From: Fulvitalea axinellae
GTDB lineage: Bacteria; Bacteroidota; Bacteroidia; Cytophagales; Cyclobacteriaceae
Direction: 5' to 3'
Length of the DNA: 64,000 bases
Assembly (NCBI RefSeq): GCF_036492835.1
Contig: NZ_AP025314.1
Span: 3,142,010 to 3,206,009, forward strand
Of this stretch, positions 22,796-30,377 are shown piece after piece; within the stretch, counting starts at the first letter, position 1; the number at the start of each line of letters is the position of its first letter. The notes under the pieces were generated by a model. It was not told the DNA's origin and did no database searches. It worked only from the letters and a program-made list of their open reading frames with translations. A program made the translations under genes and the position numbers.

Positions 22796-23153
22796 CAAAC
22801 AACTTACCTTAGGCCCTTCACAATAACAATGGCTTAAGGCAGAAGACAATAGGAGTTTTGGATTTCATTATGGATCCAAGACTCCTTTTTTTATCTATAA
22901 ACACCTTCTACGAAACCTTATAAATATTCTTTTTCCAATATTGAGAATAGAAACCGGAATCGTAATAATCCAATTCATTACGAGAGCCAGACACGTCACC
23001 CCCCATTCTCATTACGCAAATCTTATCCGTAGTAACTGCCAATAATCGTACACGCAGGAACAGAATCAGGCTTCGCCAGAATGAAAACCCAAGACAAAAA
23101 AACACCCCCGCAGTTCAGCACCACAAGGGCATTGATATTTCTTTCGGCAAAAC
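22796..23153. other. Intergenic region between tRNA-Val and GH108 gene
   Basis: No convincing gene is present. A minus-strand frame of 65 codons from GTG 23105 to 22908 exists but has a poor start and no recognisable motif. The stretch at 22850-22895 is AT-rich, and ttttggatttcattatggatccaagactcctttttt at about 22855-22892 can form a weak inverted repeat (ttggat with atccaa) followed by a T tract, possibly terminating the tRNA transcript. Confidence 0.3.
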
Positions 23154-23735
23154 TTACGACGCTACACTTTCCACAAACCTTATCCCCTGCAATCTCCGTA
23201 ACCAACCTTTCAAGAATTTCTTGTTTTCCCGTTTTTCTGCAATCCGTTTATAAAAATCCTCCCGACAGGCCCTAAACTCCTCAAAAAGGTCAAACGCATC
23301 ACACCTATTGGTAGCTTTGGCCGTATTCGGCCCAAACACTCCATCGTCCGCAATTGCGGGTGCTCCATCCTTTTCCGCCAAAGTGTTTACGCATTGCTGA
23401 AACTGCTTTACGGCCCTGTTTCCGCTGTTTACCCATTGGTCAAACACAAGCTCGGAGAGACTGGCATTTTCGATCTTGTCGAATGAGTATTTTTTATACA
23501 TCCGCAGATAAAAGGCGTAGGCTTCCGAATCCAGATCTTCCAAACGCTCGTTATGGGCCAACCGACTATCACCCCTCTCCTTCTTCACCTTGTCAATAGT
23601 TTCCCAACCGGGCCAGCCCGGATAGTTCTTTCGGGTAATCCCGCAATAGGTTTCGCCACCGGCATCGCCGGACACTTTGGCGTAATAGCCTTCACGCAAG
23701 GCCAGACGGTCATGAATCGCTTTGAAATCTCCCAT
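23154..23735 (-). CDS. GH108-family lysozyme-like protein (secretion-activator type)
   Basis: This 193-residue protein has no signal peptide. The N-terminal domain carries the GH108 signature: catalytic Glu in LREGYY (about residue 15) followed by GDAGGETYCGITRKNYP. The C-terminal half (from about 95) matches the peptidoglycan-binding PG_binding_3 domain that always follows GH108 (FDQWVNSGNRAVKQFQ, DDGVFGPNTAKA). GH108 proteins are muramidases of phage endolysin type, and some are called secretion-activating proteins. It stands alone between tRNA-Val and a small membrane protein. It may be a domesticated phage lysin; without a signal sequence it would need a holin or the contractile system to reach the wall, which is speculation. 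Confidence 0.85.
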   Translation of the reverse strand: MGDFKAIHDRLALREGYYAKVSGDAGGETYCGITRKNYPGWPGWETIDKVKKERGDSRLAHNERLEDLDSEAYAFYLRMYKKYSFDKIENASLSELVFDQWVNSGNRAVKQFQQCVNTLAEKDGAPAIADDGVFGPNTAKATNRCDAFDLFEEFRACREDFYKRIAEKRENKKFLKGWLRRLQGIRFVESVAS

Positions 23736-23999
23736 TGATTGGTTTAGGCTTGTGATTAGTTATTTATGAAAAACTTATTTCTACCCCAACTTAAGCGTTA
23801 TCCACCGAAAATCCTTCAGCCTCTATTTACCACAGTCATTACACGCTTTATCATAAGGCAAAATATCGTTTTTATAAATACGGACCTTTTCGAAAAGCTT
23901 TGATTCCTGTACATAAGTCTTTTGAAGCCAGAAACCTGTTTCGGCCAAAAGAAATCCCTTTTATTAAAAGGCAAAAAGTTGAAAGTCTGAAGTCTAGCA

Positions 24000-24560
24000 C
24001 TAAAGGTTTTTATGCAGAAAACCCATATCGAAAAAATAGTTCTTATGATTTTCAGGATCAATATACAACATCGCTTTCCCTTTCTCCCCCAACAAAGAAA
24101 TTACGGTGTGTTCGTCCAAAACAACACTACAGCGCAATTTATACGGCTTGTTTTCTATCCAAAAAATCCCTTGAATATCTGTAACAACCTGCTCTACCGA
24201 CTTCTCATTCAACTCAGGAGAGTCCCCCATCTGAACATTCTGGTTTCTATATCTTGGCTTTATTTCCGCCCAATCATTCGATTTCAATTTACATTTCGCC
24301 AGATCAACCTCTACTTTTAATCCATTTTTCATAAGCCTTCGTCTTTCTCTACGAAGCCAAAAATCCGCCCCAAAATAAGAATCGCGTTTATTGATCAAGT
24401 ACGCCAACAAAAGAAGCCCTCCCCCAACACCTAGCAAGAATTTGCCATACACATGGAATGATGAGGTCAGTCCAGCCGAAAACGACAAGAATCCCAAAAA
24501 GCCAAACGCAATCATCATCGTATCCAATGCATTGGACAAGAGTTTTTTGAAATCGGTCAT
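24000..24560 (-). CDS. Hypothetical membrane protein, two N-terminal helices
   Basis: This 186-residue protein of unknown family starts at ATG 24560. Two hydrophobic helices lie at about 15-34 (MMIAFGFLGFLSFSAGL) and 38-57 (GKFLLGVGGGLLLLAYLI), followed by an arginine-rich juxtamembrane patch (FWLRRERRRLMK) and a cytosolic domain with many charged residues. The domain ends in GKAMLYIDPENHKNYFFDM. The positive patch after helix 2 suggests that both termini are cytoplasmic. It lies alone; the 264 bases to the GH108 gene (23736-23999) contain nothing recognisable. Confidence 0.65.
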   Translation of the reverse strand: MTDFKKLLSNALDTMMIAFGFLGFLSFSAGLTSSFHVYGKFLLGVGGGLLLLAYLINKRDSYFGADFWLRRERRRLMKNGLKVEVDLAKCKLKSNDWAEIKPRYRNQNVQMGDSPELNEKSVEQVVTDIQGIFWIENKPYKLRCSVVLDEHTVISLLGEKGKAMLYIDPENHKNYFFDMGFLHKNL

Positions 24561-24607
24561 ATCAGAATCACACTTTAAAAATAGCTCGAGGAATTGATTC
24601 TAAAAAT

Positions 24608-24640
24608 ACAAAAAGCCGGGACACGTTTTGCCCCGGCTTT
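24608..24640 (-). terminator. terminator after purine permease gene
   Basis: A 9-bp stem, aaagccggg (24612-24620) with cccggcttt (24632-24640), is followed on the minus strand by TTGTATTTTTAG. It lies about 50 bases past the permease stop. Confidence 0.75.
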
Positions 24641-24692
24641 GGTCAAGAGAGTTTATAATAGAGGATTCGAATTCTATTCTTCTGTGACGGAA

Positions 24693-25988
24693 TTAATGTC
24701 CGCCCACTACCAAGTTCAGTACCGACAAGGCACCAATGGCCCACATCATCAAGGAAAGTTCCTTGGCTCTTCCCGAGGCAACCATAAGCACCACATAAGA
24801 GATAAAGCCAAACACAATTCCCGTACTGATGCTGTATGTCAACGGCATCAGGATAATGGTCAAGAAAGCCGGTACGGCTTCGGCAAAATCTTTAAAGTCA
24901 ATCTTGCGAACATTCCGGAACATAAACACGCCCACGATAATCAATGCAGGAGCGGTGGCGTACGCCGGAACAATGCCGATCATCGGAGCGAAGAACGGCG
25001 CCACAAGAAACAATACACCCGTCACTACCGAGGCGAGACCCGTTCTGGCCCCCGCCGCAATACCCGATGCGGACTCGATAAACGTAGTCGTGGTACTGGT
25101 ACCCAAAAAGGAACCTATAACCGTAGCCACGGCATCGGCTTCCAGCACTTTGCCCACTTTCTGGATCTTCCCTTTTTTGTCCACCATATCGGCTTCGTAA
25201 GAGCAGGCCACTACGGTACCCACCGAATCGAACAGGTCGACAAACATGAACGAGAAGATGGCTCCCATCAAAGACACGCTCAAGGCGCCCATAATGTCAA
25301 GCTTGGCAAACGTCGGAGCCATAGAAGGAGGCAACGACACCACAGATTCAGGCAAGCTGACATCGGCGAAAGCCAAAGCGAGACCGAAAGTGATGAGGAT
25401 ACTGTAAAGCAAAGCCCCTTTTACCTTCTTCACTTCCAACACGGCGGCTATCAGCAAACCTACCAACCCGATGATAACGGTTGGAGTCAAAGCTCCAAGC
25501 CCTACCAAGGTAGCCGGATTGTCAACGATCAGGCCCAAGTTTTTAAAGCCTATAAAGGCGATAAAAAGGCCAATGCCCGCCGCCACGGCTAAGCGCAACG
25601 ACAACGGGATAGCGTCCACTATCTTTTCACGGACTCCCGCAAGAGTCAACAGCAGGAACAACACGCCGGAGATGAAAACCACCCCCAAAGCCTGCTCCCA
25701 GCTTACGCCCATACCCAACACCAACGAGTAGGTAAAGAAGGCGTTCAGCCCCATGCCGGGCGCCATCGCAAAAGGAACGTTGGCCCACAAGCCCACCAAC
25801 ACGGTGCCGATAAAACCGGCCACACATGTCACGGTAATCAAAGCGCCCTTGTCCATTCCGGCGTCACCCAAAATGGCCGGGTTAACGAATATGATATAAG
25901 CCATTGTTAGGAAAGTGGTCAATCCGCCGATCACCTCTCTGCGGGTTGTCGTCTTCCTTTCCTTAAGCTTGAATATTTTCTCGATCAT
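24693..25988 (-). CDS. NCS2-family adenine/guanine/hypoxanthine permease (AzgA-like)
   Basis: This 431-residue inner-membrane transporter has about 12-14 hydrophobic segments. It begins MIEKIFKLKERKTTTRREVI followed by GGLTTFLTMAYIIFVNPAIL, the hallmark of the AzgA/PbuG/GhxP branch (COG2252). The substrate-region motif NVPFAMAPGMGLNAFFTY is at about residues 70-87, MFVDLFDSVGTVVACSYEAD at about 246-265, and GTSTTTTFIESASGIAAGARTGL at about 294-316. It should import purine bases with protons. It is the second gene of an operon with the Tsx-like channel 24 bases upstream, so outer- and inner-membrane uptake steps are coupled. Confidence 0.94.
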   Translation of the reverse strand: MIEKIFKLKERKTTTRREVIGGLTTFLTMAYIIFVNPAILGDAGMDKGALITVTCVAGFIGTVLVGLWANVPFAMAPGMGLNAFFTYSLVLGMGVSWEQALGVVFISGVLFLLLTLAGVREKIVDAIPLSLRLAVAAGIGLFIAFIGFKNLGLIVDNPATLVGLGALTPTVIIGLVGLLIAAVLEVKKVKGALLYSILITFGLALAFADVSLPESVVSLPPSMAPTFAKLDIMGALSVSLMGAIFSFMFVDLFDSVGTVVACSYEADMVDKKGKIQKVGKVLEADAVATVIGSFLGTSTTTTFIESASGIAAGARTGLASVVTGVLFLVAPFFAPMIGIVPAYATAPALIIVGVFMFRNVRKIDFKDFAEAVPAFLTIILMPLTYSISTGIVFGFISYVVLMVASGRAKELSLMMWAIGALSVLNLVVGGH

Positions 25989-26012
25989 CTCAGTTAAAAA
26001 ATCTATCCGCCC

Positions 26013-26741
26013 CTAGTTGAAAGAATATTTAACGGCCACGGTAGGCATAAACTCCACGTCACCGTCGAAGGTGAAGAAGTTTTTCGAGATTTCGCACTCG
26101 CCGCCAAACGAGAAGCCGTTACCCACATTGTACCAAAGCTGTGGCTCTGTCAACAACACCGTACGGGGCTTCACGCCGTCCACAACAAACTTGTCCTCTG
26201 TCCAGACATCCAAAAATCCGTTGAATGTCAATTTATTGTCAAAGAAATTGCGGAACCACACCAAAGTGAACTGTCCGTCAATACCGTCTGAGCCTTCGAA
26301 TTTTTTCAACAAATATGAAGTGCTCAGATTAAAACCGGCCACTTTGAAATCATAACCGATACCAGTCAAGAACGACGACGGGATTCCGAATTCAAGATCG
26401 TCTGGGGTGTAACCCTTGTCCACAAAACCGCCGTTGTATTCCAAATGGAAATTAAACTTGTTAAACTTCTTCGGAAGGGTGAATTTTCTGGCGATCTCCC
26501 AATACGCCAATGACATACCGCCTTTGTTACGGTCAAAGTCAAAATCCACAAACGTGAAAGTCGATCCGAGCTTATCCGGCTTGAACATCTCGAACGTCAC
26601 CGTAAAATACTCACGGTCAGCGTTGTTCTTTCCGTCCTTCGCTTGCCCGTAATCGTAATGAAGTTGCAGATTTTGCCCTAAAGCTTCATCCACCGCACAC
26701 ATAGATAACACAAGTACCAACACCTGTACAATCTTCCTCAT
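26013..26741 (-). CDS. Tsx-like outer-membrane nucleoside channel (DUF5020-type)
   Basis: This 242-residue protein has a signal peptide (RKIVQVLVLVLSMCAVDEAL, cleavage near ALGQ). The mature part is a 12-strand-type barrel of alternating hydrophobic residues with many aromatic girdle residues. Family-like features are LQLHYDYG at the mature start, EYFTVTFEMFKPDKLGSTFTF and FVDFDFD, and a terminal strand ending in F-N (VAVKYSFN), which fits BAM recognition. The Bacteroidota DUF5020 family is related to the nucleoside channel Tsx. It lies directly before the purine permease, supporting nucleoside or nucleobase uptake. Transcription likely starts far upstream, leaving a leader of several hundred bases. 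Confidence 0.8.
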   Translation of the reverse strand: MRKIVQVLVLVLSMCAVDEALGQNLQLHYDYGQAKDGKNNADREYFTVTFEMFKPDKLGSTFTFVDFDFDRNKGGMSLAYWEIARKFTLPKKFNKFNFHLEYNGGFVDKGYTPDDLEFGIPSSFLTGIGYDFKVAGFNLSTSYLLKKFEGSDGIDGQFTLVWFRNFFDNKLTFNGFLDVWTEDKFVVDGVKPRTVLLTEPQLWYNVGNGFSFGGECEISKNFFTFDGDVEFMPTVAVKYSFN

Positions 26742-27298
26742 ATCCCAGTACTACTTAATAATTTGTATAAATGAGGCGAATAACACGCCTTTGAAACTAG
26801 AACGAACAAATCGTCACGCACGCACGTGCGGCTCGTAAACAAACGACTGGGAAACCTTTAATACAGGGAAGACCACGGCGAAAATGCCACGGAAAATGTT
26901 GGAAAACCTCAAAAATCCGGCTTGGATACCGGTCAATTCGCCGGTAGTCTCAATACACCGGCTCCGAAGATTTAACTCCTGAAGTAAATTGTCACGCATA
27001 TGACAAGGTTTATTGTTTCACCCAATTTTGTTCGAAAAACGGACGGGTGTGAACTGAAACCTTTAAAATCTGTTCACTTGAACCGTTTTTCGGGAGGCCC
27101 GATCCTTTCGGGAACTCGGCGGCAAAAGTAAACGAAGCCTCCGTATTTAAAAAAAATCGACCCCGAAAAATGAGCATACTTTCCTAAATCCGGTAAAATC
27201 ATCCCATTCCATCAACATTTATTCACAGGTACGGAAATCATTACCCGATATTTACGCGCAGGCAACATACTGAAATTCGGAAAGCGCTCGTTTTTTCA
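26742..27298 (-). promoter_or_regulatory. Long structured leader/intergenic region upstream of the Tsx-like/purine permease operon
   Basis: About 560 bases separate the Tsx-like gene from typA. A minus-strand -7-like TACTTTTG lies at 27130-27123 (weak -33 TTT 20 bases upstream), which would give a leader of about 375 nt. Within it is a long stem-loop, 27033-27092: cgaaaaacgg pairs exactly with ccgtttttcg, with an inner gtgaac/gttcac stem and a 17-nt loop. A second hairpin, 26940-26962, has gccggt/accggc stems, with further accggt and gccgg copies at about 26916-26936 that could form competing stems. A 61-codon frame (26999-26814) overlaps the second hairpin. No known riboswitch consensus is recognised. 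Confidence 0.45.
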
Positions 27299-27306
27299 TA
27301 GCTTTG
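27299..27306 (+). promoter_or_regulatory. -7 box of the typA promoter
   Basis: TAGCTTTG matches TAnnTTTG and lies 23 bases before the typA ATG. A TTC at 27276-27278 sits at the -33 spacing of 20 bases. The 5' untranslated region would be very short. Confidence 0.55.
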
Positions 27307-27329
27307 CCAAAATTTTCGAATTACTTGAA

Positions 27330-29132
27330 ATGACGAACATCAGAAATGTTGCCATCATCGCGCACGTCGATCACGGCAAGACCACGTTGGTGGACAAGAT
27401 CATCTACGCCACCAAAAGCCTCAGGGAAAACCAGAAATTCGACGATCTGATCCTTGACAATAACGACCTGGAACGCGAAAGGGGGATCACGATCACCTCC
27501 AAAAACGTTTCGGTACGCTACAAGGATGTCAAGATCAATATCATCGACACCCCCGGTCACGCCGACTTCGGCGGGGAAGTGGAAAGGGTTCTCAAGATGG
27601 CCGACGGAGTGCTCCTGCTCGTGGACGCTTTCGAAGGCGCAATGCCCCAGACCCGCTTCGTACTGGGAAAAGCCCTTCAGGCCGGCCTTAAGCCTATCGT
27701 CGTAGTTAACAAGGTGGACAAAGAGAACTGCCGCCCCGACGAGGTGCACGAGCAGGTATTCGACCTGATGTTCAACCTTGGCGCGGACGAGGAGCAATTG
27801 GACTTCAAAACCCTTTACGGCTCTTCGAAACAAGGATGGATGAGCACGGACTGGAACCAGCCTACCGATTCGCTGATTCCTCTTCTTGACGAGATCATCG
27901 AAACCATACCGCCGGCGCCGCAGGTGATAGACGCCGTTCCGCAGTTGCAGATCACGTCATTGGACTACTCTTCGTTCGTAGGCCGAATCGCCATCGGACG
28001 CCTTTACCAAGGCGTTTTGGAGGAAGGCCAAGACATCGGGCTTACCAAAAGCGACGGCACGGTAAAGAAAACGCGCATCAAGGAGCTTAACACGTTCGAA
28101 GGCCTCGGAAAAGCAAAGGTACAGAAAGTGGAAGCCGGAGATATCTGCGCCATCGTAGGTCTCGACGATTTCGACATCGGCGATACCGTAACCTCGTTGG
28201 AAGATCCGCAACCGCTCCCACGTATTTCCGTCGACGAGCCTACCATGAGTATGCTCTTCACCATCAACAACTCGCCGTTCTTCGGTAAGGAAGGTAAATT
28301 CGTTACCTCCAGACACCTGCGCGAACGTCTGATGAAAGAAACCGAGATCAACTTGGCCCTCAAGGTTCAGGAAACAGACTCGGAAGACAAATTCCTCGTT
28401 TACGGACGTGGCGTGCTTCACTTGTCAGTTCTTATCGAGACAATGAGACGCGAAGGCTACGAGCTTCAGGTAGGTCAGCCACAGGTTCTTTTCAGAGAAG
28501 TCGACGGACAGCGTTGCGAGCCTATCGAGACATTGGTAGTGGACGTACCGGAAGCCAGCTCAGGCAAAGTGATCGAACTCGCCACTCAGCGTAAAGGCGA
28601 GCTGAAGATCATGGAACCGAAAGGAGACGTTCAGCACTTGGAATTCGAAATCCCGTCGCGCGGACTTATCGGACTCCGTAACAACGTACTGACCGCCACC
28701 GCCGGCGAAGCGATCATGACGCACCGCTACAAGGAGTACGCTCCTTTCAAAGGCGAAATCCCGGGACGTAACAACGGGTCGTTGATCTCTATGGCCAACG
28801 GGCCGGGCACCCCTTACTCTATCGACAAGCTTCAGGACCGCGGCGTATTCTTCGTAGATCCGGGCGTTGAGCTTTACGTAGGTCAGGTAATCGGTGAGCA
28901 CACCCGCTCAAACGACTTGGTGGTAAACGTTCAGAAAGGAAAGAAACTTACCAACATGCGTACTTCAGGTTCGGACGACAACGCCAAGATTGTTCCCGCC
29001 CGCAAGTTCTCGTTGGAAGAGGCTTTAGAATACATCCAGAAGGACGAATACCTTGAAGTAACACCGGAAAATCTCAGGATGAGAAAAATCATCTTGGACG
29101 AAAACGAGCGTAAGAAACAAGCCAACAAATAA
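27330..29132 (+). CDS. typA: Translational GTPase TypA/BipA
   Basis: This 600-residue ribosome-binding GTPase is involved in late 50S assembly and stress responses. G motifs are clear: NVAIIAHVDHGKTTLVDK (G1, residues 5-22), ERERGITITSK (switch I), DTPGHADFGGEVERVL (G3), VVNKVDKENCRP (G4). Domains II, III and V-like regions follow, with the TypA-specific RGLIGLRNNVLTATAGEA and EYAPFKGEIPGRNNGSLIS (about 450-485) and C-terminal domain motifs LTNMRTSGSDD and LEYIQKDEYLEVTPE. Length is normal for the family. It is monocistronic, with its own promoter and a strong terminator 22 bases after the stop. Confidence 0.97.
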   Translation: MTNIRNVAIIAHVDHGKTTLVDKIIYATKSLRENQKFDDLILDNNDLERERGITITSKNVSVRYKDVKINIIDTPGHADFGGEVERVLKMADGVLLLVDAFEGAMPQTRFVLGKALQAGLKPIVVVNKVDKENCRPDEVHEQVFDLMFNLGADEEQLDFKTLYGSSKQGWMSTDWNQPTDSLIPLLDEIIETIPPAPQVIDAVPQLQITSLDYSSFVGRIAIGRLYQGVLEEGQDIGLTKSDGTVKKTRIKELNTFEGLGKAKVQKVEAGDICAIVGLDDFDIGDTVTSLEDPQPLPRISVDEPTMSMLFTINNSPFFGKEGKFVTSRHLRERLMKETEINLALKVQETDSEDKFLVYGRGVLHLSVLIETMRREGYELQVGQPQVLFREVDGQRCEPIETLVVDVPEASSGKVIELATQRKGELKIMEPKGDVQHLEFEIPSRGLIGLRNNVLTATAGEAIMTHRYKEYAPFKGEIPGRNNGSLISMANGPGTPYSIDKLQDRGVFFVDPGVELYVGQVIGEHTRSNDLVVNVQKGKKLTNMRTSGSDDNAKIVPARKFSLEEALEYIQKDEYLEVTPENLRMRKIILDENERKKQANK

Positions 29133-29151
29133 TCTGTTGGATCTTAATATT

Positions 29152-29184
29152 AAAAAAAGTCGGAGTTTACGCTCCGACTTTTTT
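29152..29184 (+). terminator. terminator after typA
   Basis: An 11-bp stem, aaaagtcggag (29155-29165) with ctccgactttt (29172-29182), runs into a T tract. The loop is tttacg. Confidence 0.92.
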
Positions 29185-29253
29185 GTTATATTCGGTGATG
29201 TATTGGCAGGCCAGCCGTCCGCCACCTTTTTCAGAAATAAACCGATACTCAAT

Positions 29254-30225
29254 ATGATGACAAACAGAAAACTTTGGGCACTCGCCCCCGTTCTTCTGAC
29301 CCTATTTTTTTCGACAAGTTGTGTCACCCAAGGCAAATACGACCAACTTCTCAGCCAAAAGGAAGAAGTGGCTACGGAAAGCCAAGCCTGCGCAGAAGCC
29401 TTGGAAATCTCGGATGAGGAAAACCGAAAATTCAGGGCAAGGATAGAAGGCCTTGAGAAAGACACCGCCAGACTCGGCCCCTACGGACGAAAAAACGCGA
29501 GAGACCTTGCCAAACTCCGCAAGGAACACGCTTCATTGAACAGGCTGTATGATGACCTGATGAAAAACAGTGGTAAGCTGAACCAAAGCCTCCACGCCCA
29601 ACAGCAACACCTTAACCAAACCCGCGCCGATCTGGAAAGCACCAGAGCCCAAAACGAGGAACTGGCCCGTGACCTTGCGCAAAGGGAGAAAAGGGTAAAC
29701 GAACTTGAGAAAGTGATTCAGGCGCAAAAGCAGGCGGCTCAAGACCTTCAGGACAGAGTAGCTACCGCTTTGGGAAGTTTCGCCGAAAACGACATCCAAA
29801 TCGAAAACCGAAATGGCGAAGTATACGTCTCGCTTTCCGACAAACTGCTTTTCGGATCAGGCAGCATCAAAGTGGACCCTAAGGGCATTGACGCACTCCA
29901 GAAGCTTGGGCAGGTGATCTCCCAGCAAGACAATTTCGAGATTGTCATAGAAGGCCACACCGACAATGTCGCCATCTCAAAACCTTCGAAATACATGCGC
30001 GACAACTGGGACTTGAGCGTTATCCGCGCCACATCGGTAGCCCGTATTCTGATTACCGAAGGTGTGGAACCGTCTTTTATCCATGCCCAAGGCCGCGGAG
30101 AACACCTCCCGAAAGCCGATAACGACAGCCCGGAAAATAAGCAACTCAACAGAAGAATCGAGATTATCCTCAAGCCAAGGCTCGCAGACTTTTACCAGAT
30201 TTTGAACAAGCCTTCGTCTATCTAA
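29254..30225 (+). CDS. OmpA-family lipoprotein with coiled coil
   Basis: This 323-residue protein starts at ATG 29254 (or 29257), since the upstream extension would run through the typA terminator. The lipoprotein signal is LWALAPVLLTLFFSTSC. A long heptad-rich coiled coil (about 40-190; QQQHLNQTRADLESTRAQ and following) leads to an OmpA peptidoglycan-binding domain (about 195-315) with LLFGSGSIKVDPKG, FEIVIEGHTDNV and NRRIEIIL; the Asp of GHTDN and the Arg of NRRIE are the expected diaminopimelate ligands. It should be anchored in the outer membrane and tether it to the wall. It is monocistronic. Confidence 0.93.
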   Translation: MMTNRKLWALAPVLLTLFFSTSCVTQGKYDQLLSQKEEVATESQACAEALEISDEENRKFRARIEGLEKDTARLGPYGRKNARDLAKLRKEHASLNRLYDDLMKNSGKLNQSLHAQQQHLNQTRADLESTRAQNEELARDLAQREKRVNELEKVIQAQKQAAQDLQDRVATALGSFAENDIQIENRNGEVYVSLSDKLLFGSGSIKVDPKGIDALQKLGQVISQQDNFEIVIEGHTDNVAISKPSKYMRDNWDLSVIRATSVARILITEGVEPSFIHAQGRGEHLPKADNDSPENKQLNRRIEIILKPRLADFYQILNKPSSI

Positions 30226-30242
30226 AATTTATCTTGGTCTTA

Positions 30243-30260
30243 GGTATTACGTATTAGGTA
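30243..30260 (+). repeat. dispersed 18-bp intergenic repeat, copy 3
   Basis: ggtattacgtattaggta is identical to 458-475 and again lies just downstream of a plus-strand gene. Confidence 0.6.
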
Positions 30261-30331
30261 CTGTACCGATGATGAAACCTACTTTGGACACCAAAATCGG
30301 GGATTTATCCATTAAGGATTCCTAAAAATCA

Positions 30332-30367
30332 AAAATCCCGGAAACAGCTTATTGTCTCCGGGATTTT
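30332..30367. terminator. bidirectional terminator between OmpA and the toxin-like gene
   Basis: An 11-bp stem, aaaatcccgga (30332-30342) with tccgggatttt (30357-30367), has A/T-rich flanks on both sides and lies between convergent genes. Confidence 0.75.
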
Positions 30368-30377
30368 CATTTCCCTT

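Noticed and set aside
22908..23105. 65-codon minus-strand frame after the GH108 gene
   Set aside because: GTG start, no recognised motif, and no similarity I can name; too weak to call.
26814..26999. 61-codon minus frame in the leader of the Tsx-like gene called as a gene
   Set aside because: No family recognised; kept only as a possible leader peptide in the regulatory-region entry.
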